From a bacterium (lineage in GTDB: Bacteria; Bacillota; Clostridia; Lachnospirales; Lachnospiraceae): a DNA stretch of 64,000 nt. The position numbers and the translations under genes were made by a program. The stretch is from NCBI GenBank assembly GCA_023663725.1, contig JAMPGX010000009.1:1-64000 (forward strand). The letters are read 5' to 3'. Numbering within the stretch: position 1 is the first letter of the stretch; each line of letters starts with the position of its first letter. Under the pieces are notes generated by a model. That model was not told the origin of the DNA. It searched no databases and saw only the letters and a list, made by a program, of their open reading frames with translations. Below, piece after piece: positions 1 to 6,712 of this stretch.

Positions 1-97
1 ATTGTAACAGAAAGAGAGATAGTTCACAATTTATTTACTCATGCGTTTGTCGTGATATACAATAAACTTTTTTTAGAGATTGCTTGATGGGGCAAGA

Positions 98-811
98 TCA
101 GTCAAGCCTTTCATAATAACGTTTGGCCAAGAGATAAATCCATATCGCGGACAAGACAAATGCGGGCAACATAAAAAACGGTATGTGATCCCTGACCGCT
201 TTGCCGATCCAGAAGGAGGGGAGCAAAGACAGCAAATATTGTACATTGTGCTCGATGAAAAAAGGGACTGCCGCGCCGAAGATCGTCAGCGATGACAGCT
301 TTGTCACCGCCATGCCTTCCAGCTTGTTGGAGGAGAGCGTCAATATCAGCAGGGAGATGATGACGCCCTGCAGCGCCCCTCCCGCCGCGAGCCATGCGAT
401 GTCCGTCAGGGAGAGGGTGGTGAGGCTGAAAACAGGCAGCAGCACAGCGGTTACAAGAAAGGCTGCTGCGGAGGGGATGCAGAAGCGGGCGACCAGATAG
501 CCGTCTTTCCCCAGAGGCGTCACAAACAGATAGGCCGCCGTCTTTTCGTCGGTTTCCTCCAGGGAAACCATTGCCGAGACAAAGCAGAACATCGCAGGTG
601 AAAGCATGGCCAGAAATATGTCGATCAGCGCATAGTAGGGGGCGATGACTGTCGGCAATTGGAGATAGTCTGTCAGGGCAGTCTCCAACAGAGGTATGGC
701 GAACCGGAACAGGACCCCCGCGAGAACTGGCGCGAGGCAGGCGGCAAACAGCATCCTGTCCCGCCGCATATATGTCAGCATTTGCAGAAAACTCAACCGA
801 ATTGCTCTCAT
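98..811 (-). CDS. ABC-2 type transporter permease subunit (second of pair)
   Basis: A 237-residue integral membrane protein with about six hydrophobic segments. It has no recognisable soluble domain, as expected for an ABC-2 type exporter permease. The start chosen is the ATG at 811 (MRAIRLSF), which overlaps the stop of the upstream permease by 4 nt (ATGA), a sign of translational coupling. A longer reading frame upstream overlaps the neighbouring permease and is not needed. It is the last gene of an ATPase-permease-permease operon. The two small permeases probably form a heterodimeric channel powered by the ATPase at 1485-2336. The substrate cannot be told from sequence; drug or peptide export is an inference from the TetR partner. 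Confidence 0.8.
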   Translation of the reverse strand: MRAIRLSFLQMLTYMRRDRMLFAACLAPVLAGVLFRFAIPLLETALTDYLQLPTVIAPYYALIDIFLAMLSPAMFCFVSAMVSLEETDEKTAAYLFVTPLGKDGYLVARFCIPSAAAFLVTAVLLPVFSLTTLSLTDIAWLAAGGALQGVIISLLILTLSSNKLEGMAVTKLSSLTIFGAAVPFFIEHNVQYLLSLLPSFWIGKAVRDHIPFFMLPAFVLSAIWIYLLAKRYYERLD

Positions 812-1488
812 AGCCTCGCACCTCCCGTACTGCTCCACATTTTCAGAACACAGTGTCTTGATAGGATGAACAGCATTGCTATTAACGCCGTAACGATAAG
901 AATTCCCATAGCGGACGGGGGATTGCCGGAGATCATATCCATGCAGATATTGACAGGATAATACCGCAGCCAGGCTGGAGTGATCTGAAACAGGTGCAGA
1001 ATCGCCGGTACAAAACAGACGATTTCCACCGGCACAGTGTATAAAATAAACTGATTGAGGCTGATAATCTTCGTTGCGATGATGATTCCCGTTAGCGTGA
1101 AGACGATGCTGGAGATAGCCGTTCCAAGCAGTATCACAGGGCAGTGCTCCACACCGGCGGCCAGCGCCAGTACTGCGGCGACAGCAAGGGAAATGGCGGC
1201 CAGTGAGCCGACCTTGGCAACAATGTATTCCGTGACCCAAACAGGAGAGACTGCAAACGCGCAGGAGATATGCTGGCTTTTTTCCAGAAGGACAATAGCG
1301 CCCATGAAGAACAGGCCCATTGACGCCGGGTCAGAGAAGATCAAAATGGCCGCGGTCTTTTCCCGCCAGCTCTCCGGTACGGCAAAGAGAATGACCGTAT
1401 AGATCACGGTTAGCACGGCATATAGAAGGTAAAAACCGTATTTGGCCTGAAAGCGCATATCCCACAGGAACAAGCTGTTCTGTCTCAT
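808..1488 (-). CDS. ABC-2 type transporter permease subunit (first of pair)
   Basis: A 226-residue polytopic membrane protein with roughly six hydrophobic helices (for example YGFYLLYAVLTVIYTVILF near the N terminus). It starts with MRQNSLFL at 1488 and overlaps the end of the ATPase gene by 4 nt; the next permease overlaps its own end by 4 nt. This tight coupling and the shared strand mark a single ABC exporter operon. Similar small paired permeases are common beside TetR-type regulators in Clostridia. The substrate is unknown. Confidence 0.8.
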   Translation of the reverse strand: MRQNSLFLWDMRFQAKYGFYLLYAVLTVIYTVILFAVPESWREKTAAILIFSDPASMGLFFMGAIVLLEKSQHISCAFAVSPVWVTEYIVAKVGSLAAISLAVAAVLALAAGVEHCPVILLGTAISSIVFTLTGIIIATKIISLNQFILYTVPVEIVCFVPAILHLFQITPAWLRYYPVNICMDMISGNPPSAMGILIVTALIAMLFILSRHCVLKMWSSTGGARL

Positions 1489-2336
1489 AATAGTGTCCTC
1501 CCCGTGATCTCCACAAAAATGTCATTCAGCGTCGGCTCGCTGCTGTGAATGGATTGCAGGCGGTTTTCCGCAATCAGCCTTTTCAATTGTTCATCGGCGG
1601 ATACGCACTCAAGGGGACAGCTCGCGCGATGTTCCCCATCCTCAACCCAGGTGTAGGTTACGGTCGCGGCGCCCTTTTGCATGATCAGATTGTGCGGGCT
1701 GTCGAGAGCGCATATCCTGCCGCCCACGATAAATGCCACTCTGTCGCAGAGCTCGGCCGCGTCCTGCATATTGTGCGTCGTCAGCAGGATCGTCTTCCCT
1801 TTCGCCTTTTCCGCCAGGATCATATCCTTCATCATGCGGCTGTTTGTGGGGTCCAGGCCGCTGGTCGGCTCGTCCAGGCAGAGCAAAAGAGGATCGTGCA
1901 AAAGCGCCTTGATAAAGTTCAGACGAGCCTTCATGCCCTTTGAGTATGCGGATACGCGTTTGTCCGCGTCCCGTTCCAACCCGACCATTTCCAGAAGCTC
2001 CTCCATCGGCCGCGGCTTTTTCTTCATTTCATACAGCGAGGAGAAAAAGCGCAGATTCTCCCTGGCAGTCAGCTTCTCATACATGGTCGAAAATTCAAAG
2101 TCCACGCCGATATTCTCATAAAAACGCTTTGTGCGGTTCCGGCACTCGACGCCGTTTACCACGGCAGAGCCATGGTAGTCGGTCAGCATCCCAATCAATA
2201 TTTTTTGCAGGGTGCTTTTTCCCGCGCCGGACGGCCCCAGGAATCCAAAGATTTCTCCGGAAGAGACAGAAAAGCTCATATCGGAGATAAACGGCTGTTT
2301 TGTGTAGCTGAAAGAAAGATTACTGACCTGTATCAT
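1485..2336 (-). CDS. ABC transporter ATP-binding protein
   Basis: A 283-residue ABC ATPase that energises the two downstream permeases. Visible motifs in order: Walker A GPSGAGKST near residue 34, a Q-loop region, a degenerate signature AYSKGMKARL, Walker B LLCLDEPTSGLDP, and the H-loop LLTTHNM. Length is normal for DrrA/YhaQ-type exporter ATPases with a short C-terminal extension. It starts at 2336 with AGGAGG just upstream on the minus strand. It is the first gene of the operon. An operator-like inverted repeat at 2425-2456, matching the one before the TetR gene, suggests repression by that regulator. Confidence 0.9.
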   Translation of the reverse strand: MIQVSNLSFSYTKQPFISDMSFSVSSGEIFGFLGPSGAGKSTLQKILIGMLTDYHGSAVVNGVECRNRTKRFYENIGVDFEFSTMYEKLTARENLRFFSSLYEMKKKPRPMEELLEMVGLERDADKRVSAYSKGMKARLNFIKALLHDPLLLCLDEPTSGLDPTNSRMMKDMILAEKAKGKTILLTTHNMQDAAELCDRVAFIVGGRICALDSPHNLIMQKGAATVTYTWVEDGEHRASCPLECVSADEQLKRLIAENRLQSIHSSEPTLNDIFVEITGRTLL

Positions 2337-2350
2337 AGACTCCTCCTATA

Positions 2351-2416
2351 TAAAGTCGCTGCGCGACGGCTCTAAAGGGTAAAGTCCCAGGTGCGCCTTC
2401 GCGACTTTACTACCCT
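2351..2416 (-). repeat. REP-like intergenic repeat, internally deleted copy
   Basis: On the minus strand this reads as a short version of the repeats at 10581-10729 and 24373-24520. It keeps the blocks around GTAAAGTCGCGAAGGCGCAC, GACTTTACCCTTTAG and CCGTCGCGCAGCGACTT, and lacks the central AAATTTCAT/ATGAAATTT palindrome. It lies between the TetR gene and the ABC operon. It does not overlap the operator at 2425-2456. Confidence 0.75.
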
Positions 2417-2424
2417 TAACAGAC

Positions 2425-2456
2425 TATCTGACTGAATTAAATTTATTAGTCAGATA
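2425..2456. promoter_or_regulatory. Candidate TetR operator upstream of the ABC operon
   Basis: Inverted repeat TATCTGACT / AGTCAGATA with a 14-nt A+T-rich spacer. Its core TGACT-N14-AGTCA is identical in half-site and spacing to the repeat at 3101-3124 before the adjacent TetR gene. Two identical operators, one before each transcription unit, support one regulator controlling both. Confidence 0.65.
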
Positions 2457-2493
2457 ACGGTTTGTATTTAGTCCGGCTCGATGGCCGGACTTT

Positions 2494-3084
2494 TTAGAGA
2501 ATCTGCGTTACCATACCGTAGATTAAAGCGCGCAGCGCTGCGTCATACTGTTCTTCTCCGATATCCGCTTTGTGCAACGTTGCAAAATAGATCGCGTGGA
2601 AGGCGGCGCTGAGCACCTTGATATCCACATCTTTTTTGATCGGAAACAGAGCAAGCATCTGTTCAATGGTATCTGCATCATCCCGCAGATGTTCCTCTAC
2701 GATTTCCCTTGGCAGCTTGCGCGCCAGCAATTCCACTTCCCCTGTGTCAAGCAGCCTTAAAATCGGCATTTCCTCTGTCATTTTATAGAACTGAAAGATC
2801 ACGTCGGTCAGCTTTTCCACCGAAAATTCGGTGGCGGACAGATCGGAAACGGCCTGATATAATTTGAGATTGATCTTTTTCTGCTGTTCCTGAATGACCT
2901 CGAACAGAAGCAGTTCCTTGGACCGATAAAAGAGATAGAAGGTTCCCTTGGGAATATTGACCCGCTTCACGATCTCATCGACCGTCGTGCGGCGGACGCC
3001 GTATTTCGCGAGACATACTGCCGCTTCCTCTTTTAACCGCTCCCGAATATATTCCCGTTCCTGCTCGGAATAGCTTTTTGGCAC
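2494..3084 (-). CDS. TetR/AcrR-family transcriptional regulator
   Basis: A 196-residue TetR-type repressor. The N-terminal 50 or so residues form the helix-turn-helix, with the family-typical GVRRTTVDEIVKRVNIPKGT followed by FYLFYRSKELLL. The rest is the usual variable helical ligand-binding and dimerisation domain. It lies upstream of, and on the same strand as, the ABC exporter operon. It carries its own operator-like repeat (3101-3124), and a matching site precedes the exporter. The likely role is ligand-relieved repression of the exporter and of itself; the ligand is unknown. Confidence 0.88.
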   Translation of the reverse strand: MPKSYSEQEREYIRERLKEEAAVCLAKYGVRRTTVDEIVKRVNIPKGTFYLFYRSKELLLFEVIQEQQKKINLKLYQAVSDLSATEFSVEKLTDVIFQFYKMTEEMPILRLLDTGEVELLARKLPREIVEEHLRDDADTIEQMLALFPIKKDVDIKVLSAAFHAIYFATLHKADIGEEQYDAALRALIYGMVTQIL

Positions 3085-3100
3085 CTTGCTCCCTCCTGTT

Positions 3101-3124
3101 TGACTGAAAATATATTTTTAGTCA
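3101..3124. promoter_or_regulatory. Candidate TetR operator at the regulator's own promoter
   Basis: TGACT-N14-AGTCA inverted repeat, with A+T-rich spacer 3106-3119, sitting 16 bp upstream of the TetR start codon. It is the same half-site and spacing as 2429-2452 upstream of the ABC operon, consistent with autoregulation. Confidence 0.65.
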
Positions 3125-3158
3125 TTATAATTGATTCGAGAGGGATTGTCAATATTTT

Positions 3159-3557
3159 TCACAAAAATTCTTTGCAAAAATTCTTTGCTGTCACAATTTG
3201 GATATTTTCATAGTTCTCAATCACAAGGAGATCCTTATCCCCACTGACAATATATACAGCGTGAGAATCTTTTGCACATTCCAGAAATTTATTGTCGTCA
3301 GGGTCACGACATATTTCTATGTGGGAAATAGGCTTGATAATTTCGATAGACTTAATAAAAGGAGTCAGAATTGATCTGCTGATATGCCCTTGCTTTCTAT
3401 TAATCATTTCATGTATAGTTTCTTCATATTCATTGATAATTTCAGCTGTGGCATAGGCAGTTACTTCTTTAGCGACTATGGAACTCAGAATTTTTCTGGG
3501 AAATCCACCGAAAAATACACTGAAAATTAGAACATTTGTATCAATTACAATTCTCAT
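3159..3557 (-). CDS. PIN-domain ribonuclease toxin (putative)
   Basis: A 132-residue PIN-domain protein of the COG1569-type toxin group. It begins MRIVIDTNVLIFSVFFGG, which holds the first conserved acidic residue of the PIN active site. Further acidic positions appear in NEYEETIHEM and in the C-terminal CRDPDDNKFLECA and VSGDKDLL motifs. Its start overlaps the end of the AbrB-like gene by 4 nt, the usual antitoxin-first order. PIN toxins cut RNA (family knowledge). The pair is more A+T-rich than the surrounding core genes, which fits an acquired module. Confidence 0.85.
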   Translation of the reverse strand: MRIVIDTNVLIFSVFFGGFPRKILSSIVAKEVTAYATAEIINEYEETIHEMINRKQGHISRSILTPFIKSIEIIKPISHIEICRDPDDNKFLECAKDSHAVYIVSGDKDLLVIENYENIQIVTAKNFCKEFL

Positions 3558-3820
3558 ATTCGATTTTTCCTTCTCACTGATTTAACAATGTTATCAACAT
3601 CGCTTTCCTCATAACCAACAGACATCGCCCATTCTTGTGCATCGTCAAGCGAAGCCTCAAATTCCTCTATAGAAGGAAGCTTCAAAGTCTTAAGCATGAT
3701 AACATCGCCCGAAGTATACGCTACCAATTTATCGCCTGCATCAATTGACAGGAGTTTGCGGATGTTAACCGGTAATGAAATTTGACCTTTGGAAGAAACT
3801 GTTAAAATTTGTGTACTCAT
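3554..3820 (-). CDS. AbrB/SpoVT-type antitoxin
   Basis: An 88-residue protein with an N-terminal swapped-hairpin AbrB DNA-binding domain. The motif TVSSKGQISLPVNIRKLL is followed by GDKLVAYTSGDVIMLK. The acidic C-terminal half (SIEEFEASLDDAQEW) is the likely toxin-binding tail. It is the first gene of the pair and overlaps the PIN gene by 4 nt. A perfect 15-bp palindrome at 3837-3851, directly upstream, is a plausible autoregulatory operator. Confidence 0.85.
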   Translation of the reverse strand: MSTQILTVSSKGQISLPVNIRKLLSIDAGDKLVAYTSGDVIMLKTLKLPSIEEFEASLDDAQEWAMSVGYEESDVDNIVKSVRRKNRI

Positions 3821-3836
3821 TTTTTGTTCCTTTCAA

Positions 3837-3851
3837 GTAAGAATTTCTTAC
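3837..3851. promoter_or_regulatory. Palindromic operator candidate of the AbrB/PIN pair
   Basis: GTAAGAA-T-TTCTTAC, a perfect inverted repeat 17 bp upstream of the antitoxin start. It lies between that start and an A+T-rich -10-like stretch on the minus strand. The position suits binding by the AbrB-type antitoxin. Confidence 0.55.
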
Positions 3852-4164
3852 ATATATTATGCAATAAATCGAAAAAATATGCAAGAAGAAATGAAACTTT
3901 CAAATGATTTCTATCATATTTCAATAACCCTTTTCATATAAATCCAGGATACCATATTGTAATTGGGAGTAAAGATGCGTACTAAACGAAGGATATTAAG
4001 AAGAAAAGATTGTTGATAACAAGCGCGATGGAACGGCGTAGTCAATACAGGCGCGGCCTTGCTTTTTGGCGGTATTGTGGTATGCTGTTTCTTGCAAGCA
4101 TCGGGTGCAATAGCGGGAAACTCAAAAATACTTGACAAATATAAAAATCTGTTGTACAACATAA
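3852..4164. other. Gene-free A+T-rich spacer
   Basis: No gene is supported here. On the plus strand from about 4020 to 4197 one frame encodes a hydrophobic run (GAALLFGGIVVCCFLQASG), which could be the decayed tail of a membrane-protein gene. It has no start codon or upstream continuation, so this is only a suggestion. The promoter of the TetR gene at 4198 must lie in the right part of the spacer. Confidence 0.4.
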
Positions 4165-4181
4165 ACATACCGTTAGTATGT
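4165..4181. promoter_or_regulatory. Candidate operator of the second TetR regulator
   Basis: Inverted repeat ACATAC-CGTTA-GTATGT just upstream of the ribosome site (GGAGGG) of the TetR gene at 4198. It shares the CATACCG half-site with the repeat at 5098-5114 before the MFS gene. One regulator may therefore bind both. Confidence 0.5.
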
Positions 4182-4197
4182 AAATGGAGGGATAAAA

Positions 4198-4851
4198 TTG
4201 GCGCGTAATAAATATCCCGAGGAAACTGTGAATCTTATCATTGAGACAGCAACGCGGCTGTTTGTACAAAAGGGCTACGAGCGTACCTCGATACAGGACA
4301 TCATCAACAACCTCGGCGGATTGAGCAAGGGCGCGATATATCATCATTTCAAGTCCAAGGAAGATATACTCATCGCCGTGATGAATAAGATGTCGGAGCA
4401 GTACAACAAAACCCTTTTTGAGATCAGGAACCGCACCGATATGACGGGAAAGGAAAAGCTTAAAAAGCTTTTAAAGGATTCGGTAAACCTTCCCGTGCAG
4501 GACAGCGCTTTTTCCGCCGCCCCAAATATCAAATCAAGTCCCGCGCTTGTTTACAGTATTTTAATGGACTCTGTGGAAACCGTCGCTCCCCAATGCGTCC
4601 TGCCTATCATAAAGCAGGGGATCAACGACGGCTCCATTCAGACCGAATATCCCGAAGAACTTGCGGAGCTTATTGTGCTTGTGGGAAACGTCTGGCTTGA
4701 CTCTATGATATTCGACGACGATCCCGAAAAGATATACAGGAAATGCGTTATGTACGACAAAATGCTGCGGGGCTTCGGGCTGGATATTTTCGACGGGAGT
4801 ATGTTTGAAAGACTTCGCAGTCTTACGGAGATGTACTGTAAAAACAAATAA
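4198..4851 (+). CDS. TetR/AcrR-family transcriptional regulator
   Basis: A 217-residue TetR-type regulator. It probably starts at TTG 4198, with GGAGGG at 4187-4192 giving normal spacing. The N-terminal helix-turn-helix is clear: NLIIETATRLFVQKGYERTS, then IQDIINNLGGLSKGAIYHHF, then KSKEDIL. The C-terminal domain is variable. It lies upstream of an MFS exporter on the same strand, separated by a strongly structured element. Operator-like repeats precede both genes. The likely role is repression of the pump; the ligand is unknown. Codon use is more A/T-ending than in the nearby core genes, which hints at acquisition. Confidence 0.88.
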   Translation: MARNKYPEETVNLIIETATRLFVQKGYERTSIQDIINNLGGLSKGAIYHHFKSKEDILIAVMNKMSEQYNKTLFEIRNRTDMTGKEKLKKLLKDSVNLPVQDSAFSAAPNIKSSPALVYSILMDSVETVAPQCVLPIIKQGINDGSIQTEYPEELAELIVLVGNVWLDSMIFDDDPEKIYRKCVMYDKMLRGFGLDIFDGSMFERLRSLTEMYCKNK

Positions 4852-5049
4852 AATTTTTTTACCTGTGCGGTTGCAATCCAATGACCTGTCTGCATGCCAT
4901 ATGGCAATGCAGATGGGGCGTTGGATTAGCAACCCACTCTCAAATGAGCAAAACGCGGATGCGCAAGCAGACGCGTGAGCGCGTAAGCGCGGGTTTTGTG
5001 AATGTGAGAGTCAGGCTGGATGCTCCAAGGAGCATCCAACCGCACAGGT
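4851..5049. other. Cloverleaf-like foldable element (structured RNA or MITE candidate)
   Basis: A perfect 13-bp outer stem (ACCTGTGCGGTTG at 4861-4873 with its complement at 5037-5049) encloses three arms. Arm 1 pairs 4875-4881 with 4921-4927 and contains a nested CTGCAT/ATGCAG hairpin (4890-4912). Arm 2 pairs ACTCTCA 4936-4942 with 5005-5011 and contains CAAAAC/GTTTTG and several GCG/CGC stems. Arm 3 is a 9-bp hairpin with a 2-nt loop (5018-5037; its last base is shared with the outer stem). The outer stem extends weakly into A/T runs at 4851-4860 and 5050-5059. No open reading frame is supported. I recognise no known RNA family. It could be a regulatory RNA for the efflux pump or a transposable inverted-repeat element. 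Confidence 0.6.
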
Positions 5050-5089
5050 GGAAAATTTTTCTGTCCTGAGAAGGGCAGAAAAATTTTCC
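5050..5089. terminator. Long A/T-rich hairpin after the cloverleaf element
   Basis: A 17-bp stem (5050-5066 with 5073-5089, one G-T wobble) with a 6-nt loop TGAGAA. The A and T runs inside the stem could let it end transcription in either direction, though there is no separate U-tract. It may end the TetR transcript before the MFS promoter, or be the last arm of the preceding element. Confidence 0.5.
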
Positions 5090-5097
5090 CTATAATC

Positions 5098-5114
5098 ATA
5101 CCGACGGTAGGTAT
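5098..5114. promoter_or_regulatory. Candidate TetR operator before the MFS gene
   Basis: Inverted repeat ATACC-N7-GGTAT (spacer GACGGTA), 99 bp upstream of the MFS start. The left half-site CATACCG recurs in the repeat at 4165-4181 before the TetR gene, which supports shared control. Confidence 0.5.
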
Positions 5115-5213
5115 TATAAATAGCGAAGCTTTTTTATCCCGAAATTATTATTACTAAACGATTCTCGTATACGGTATTCTCAAAAAAGACATTGAAAAAT
5201 TGGAGGTGTGAAT

Positions 5214-6446
5214 ATGAACAAGCTTTTTAGACGTGATTTTACAATGGTTGTTGTCGGTCAGATAATCTCGCTTTTCGGTAACGCTATCCTACGGTTTGCC
5301 CTGCCCCTTTATCTGCTCCGTGAGACGGATTCCTCGTCACTTTTCGGCGCGGTAACAGCCTGTTCCTTTATCCCAATGGTGATTTTTTCCCTCTTCGGCG
5401 GAGTGATTGCCGACAGAAAAAACAAGCGTAATATTATGGTAACACTGGACTTTACAACAGCGGCAGTAATTCTGGTATTCGGCTTTGCCCTGGGAAAGAT
5501 TCCCCTTGTCCCACTGATGATAGCAGTACTGATGTTGCTGTACGGTATTTTTGGAATCTATCAGCCCACCGTTCAGGCAAGCATACCGCTTATTGCGGAA
5601 AAGGAATTTCTTATGCAGGGCAACGCGGTGATAAATATGGTAAGCACCCTCGCGGGTCTGCTGGGACCGATAATCGGCGGCGTTCTGTTCGGCGCGTTCG
5701 GAATAATGCCAATTCTGTGTATCAGCGCCGGCTGCTTTGTTTTTTCGGCTGTTATGGAAATTTTCATACATATCCCCTTTGAAAAAAATACCGACGGCAA
5801 GAGCGTTTTCGGTGCGGTGAGTTCCGATCTGTCGGACAGCTTTAAATTTATCAAAAACGAAAAGCCGGTTTTTCTCTCGGTACTGGGGATACTCGCGCTG
5901 TTCAATCTTATCTTGTCGGCAATGATGATAGTGGGTATTCCCGTGATCGTTGTGCAGATATTGGGAATGTCCGATACCGCCCTCGGGATAACGCAGGGCG
6001 CAATGGGTCTGGGCGGACTTGCGGGAGGAATGATCGCGGGCGTGGCAGCGGAAAAGCTCCGCCTTAAAAACGGCTATGTAATATTATTCATATGCTCTCT
6101 GGCAGCGTTTTTTATGGGCATTTCGGTTTTTGAAGCAATACCGAAAAATATCGGATATATCATAATAACCGCCGTAAGCTTCGGAGCGATGTGCGCGTCC
6201 ACAATGTTCAGCGTGTCCATGATGACAGCGGCGCAGCGGCAAACTCCGCCTAAACTTCTCGGAAAAATAATGGCTGTGATCATTGCCGTGTCAAGCTGCT
6301 CCCAGCCTGTGGGACAGGCGATTTACGGAGTACTGTTTGACGTTTTTGCCGACAAGCCGTATCTTGTAATGATTGGCGCGGCGGTTCTTGCCGTTGCGGT
6401 TTCGCTGTACTCCAAAAAGATTTTTGCAGTTCTTGAAGGGGAATAA
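5214..6446 (+). CDS. MFS transporter, probable drug efflux pump
   Basis: A 410-residue major facilitator with about twelve hydrophobic segments. The motif FSLFGGVIADRKNKRNIM after the second helix is the MFS loop-2/3 signature (G-x-x-x-D-R-x-x-R/K). It resembles the MFS_3 macrolide-efflux-like group. ATG 5214 is preferred over GTG 5208 because GGAGG (5202-5206) is 7 nt from the ATG and only 1 nt from the GTG. It lies downstream of a TetR regulator with matching operator-like sites. The substrate is not known. Confidence 0.85.
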   Translation: MNKLFRRDFTMVVVGQIISLFGNAILRFALPLYLLRETDSSSLFGAVTACSFIPMVIFSLFGGVIADRKNKRNIMVTLDFTTAAVILVFGFALGKIPLVPLMIAVLMLLYGIFGIYQPTVQASIPLIAEKEFLMQGNAVINMVSTLAGLLGPIIGGVLFGAFGIMPILCISAGCFVFSAVMEIFIHIPFEKNTDGKSVFGAVSSDLSDSFKFIKNEKPVFLSVLGILALFNLILSAMMIVGIPVIVVQILGMSDTALGITQGAMGLGGLAGGMIAGVAAEKLRLKNGYVILFICSLAAFFMGISVFEAIPKNIGYIIITAVSFGAMCASTMFSVSMMTAAQRQTPPKLLGKIMAVIIAVSSCSQPVGQAIYGVLFDVFADKPYLVMIGAAVLAVAVSLYSKKIFAVLEGE

Positions 6447-6587
6447 AAGCGTACTGGATAGGGAGAAGATACGAATTATGAATTGTTTTGTACGACTTTG
6501 GGGTGAACCGTTGCAGTTGCCTCACAAATGAAACAGATATCTATAAACATTCTCAGTCAGACTTCCAAATATGCGGGAAAGTATCAG

Positions 6588-6616
6588 TTGCTAAAAAAAT
6601 AGACATCATGTATAAT
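6588..6616 (+). promoter_or_regulatory. Sigma-A type promoter
   Basis: TTGCTA, 17-bp spacer, TATAAT. It lies 96 bp upstream of the start at 6713 and is well placed to drive the GNAT-like gene, and perhaps glpK after it. Confidence 0.65.
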
Positions 6617-6712
6617 TGAAACGGTCAGGAGACAGATGAGCATGAGAATGAAATGCGCCGGATATGATATAGATGGATGGGCAGAAACGGGAGCCGGAAA
6701 AGGAGGCAGGAA

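Noticed and set aside
98-1240. A 380-residue version of the first ABC permease
   Set aside because: The extra part lies in another frame over the neighbouring permease; the ATG at 811 with ATGA coupling is the natural start.
3914-4168. Small minus-strand frame upstream of the second TetR gene
   Set aside because: No ribosome site, low-complexity translation, and it overlaps the operator; the plus strand hints instead at a decayed membrane gene.
4851-5049. A tRNA or tmRNA behind the cloverleaf shape
   Set aside because: The arms are far longer than tRNA arms, there is no T-loop consensus or CCA end, and no tag reading frame.
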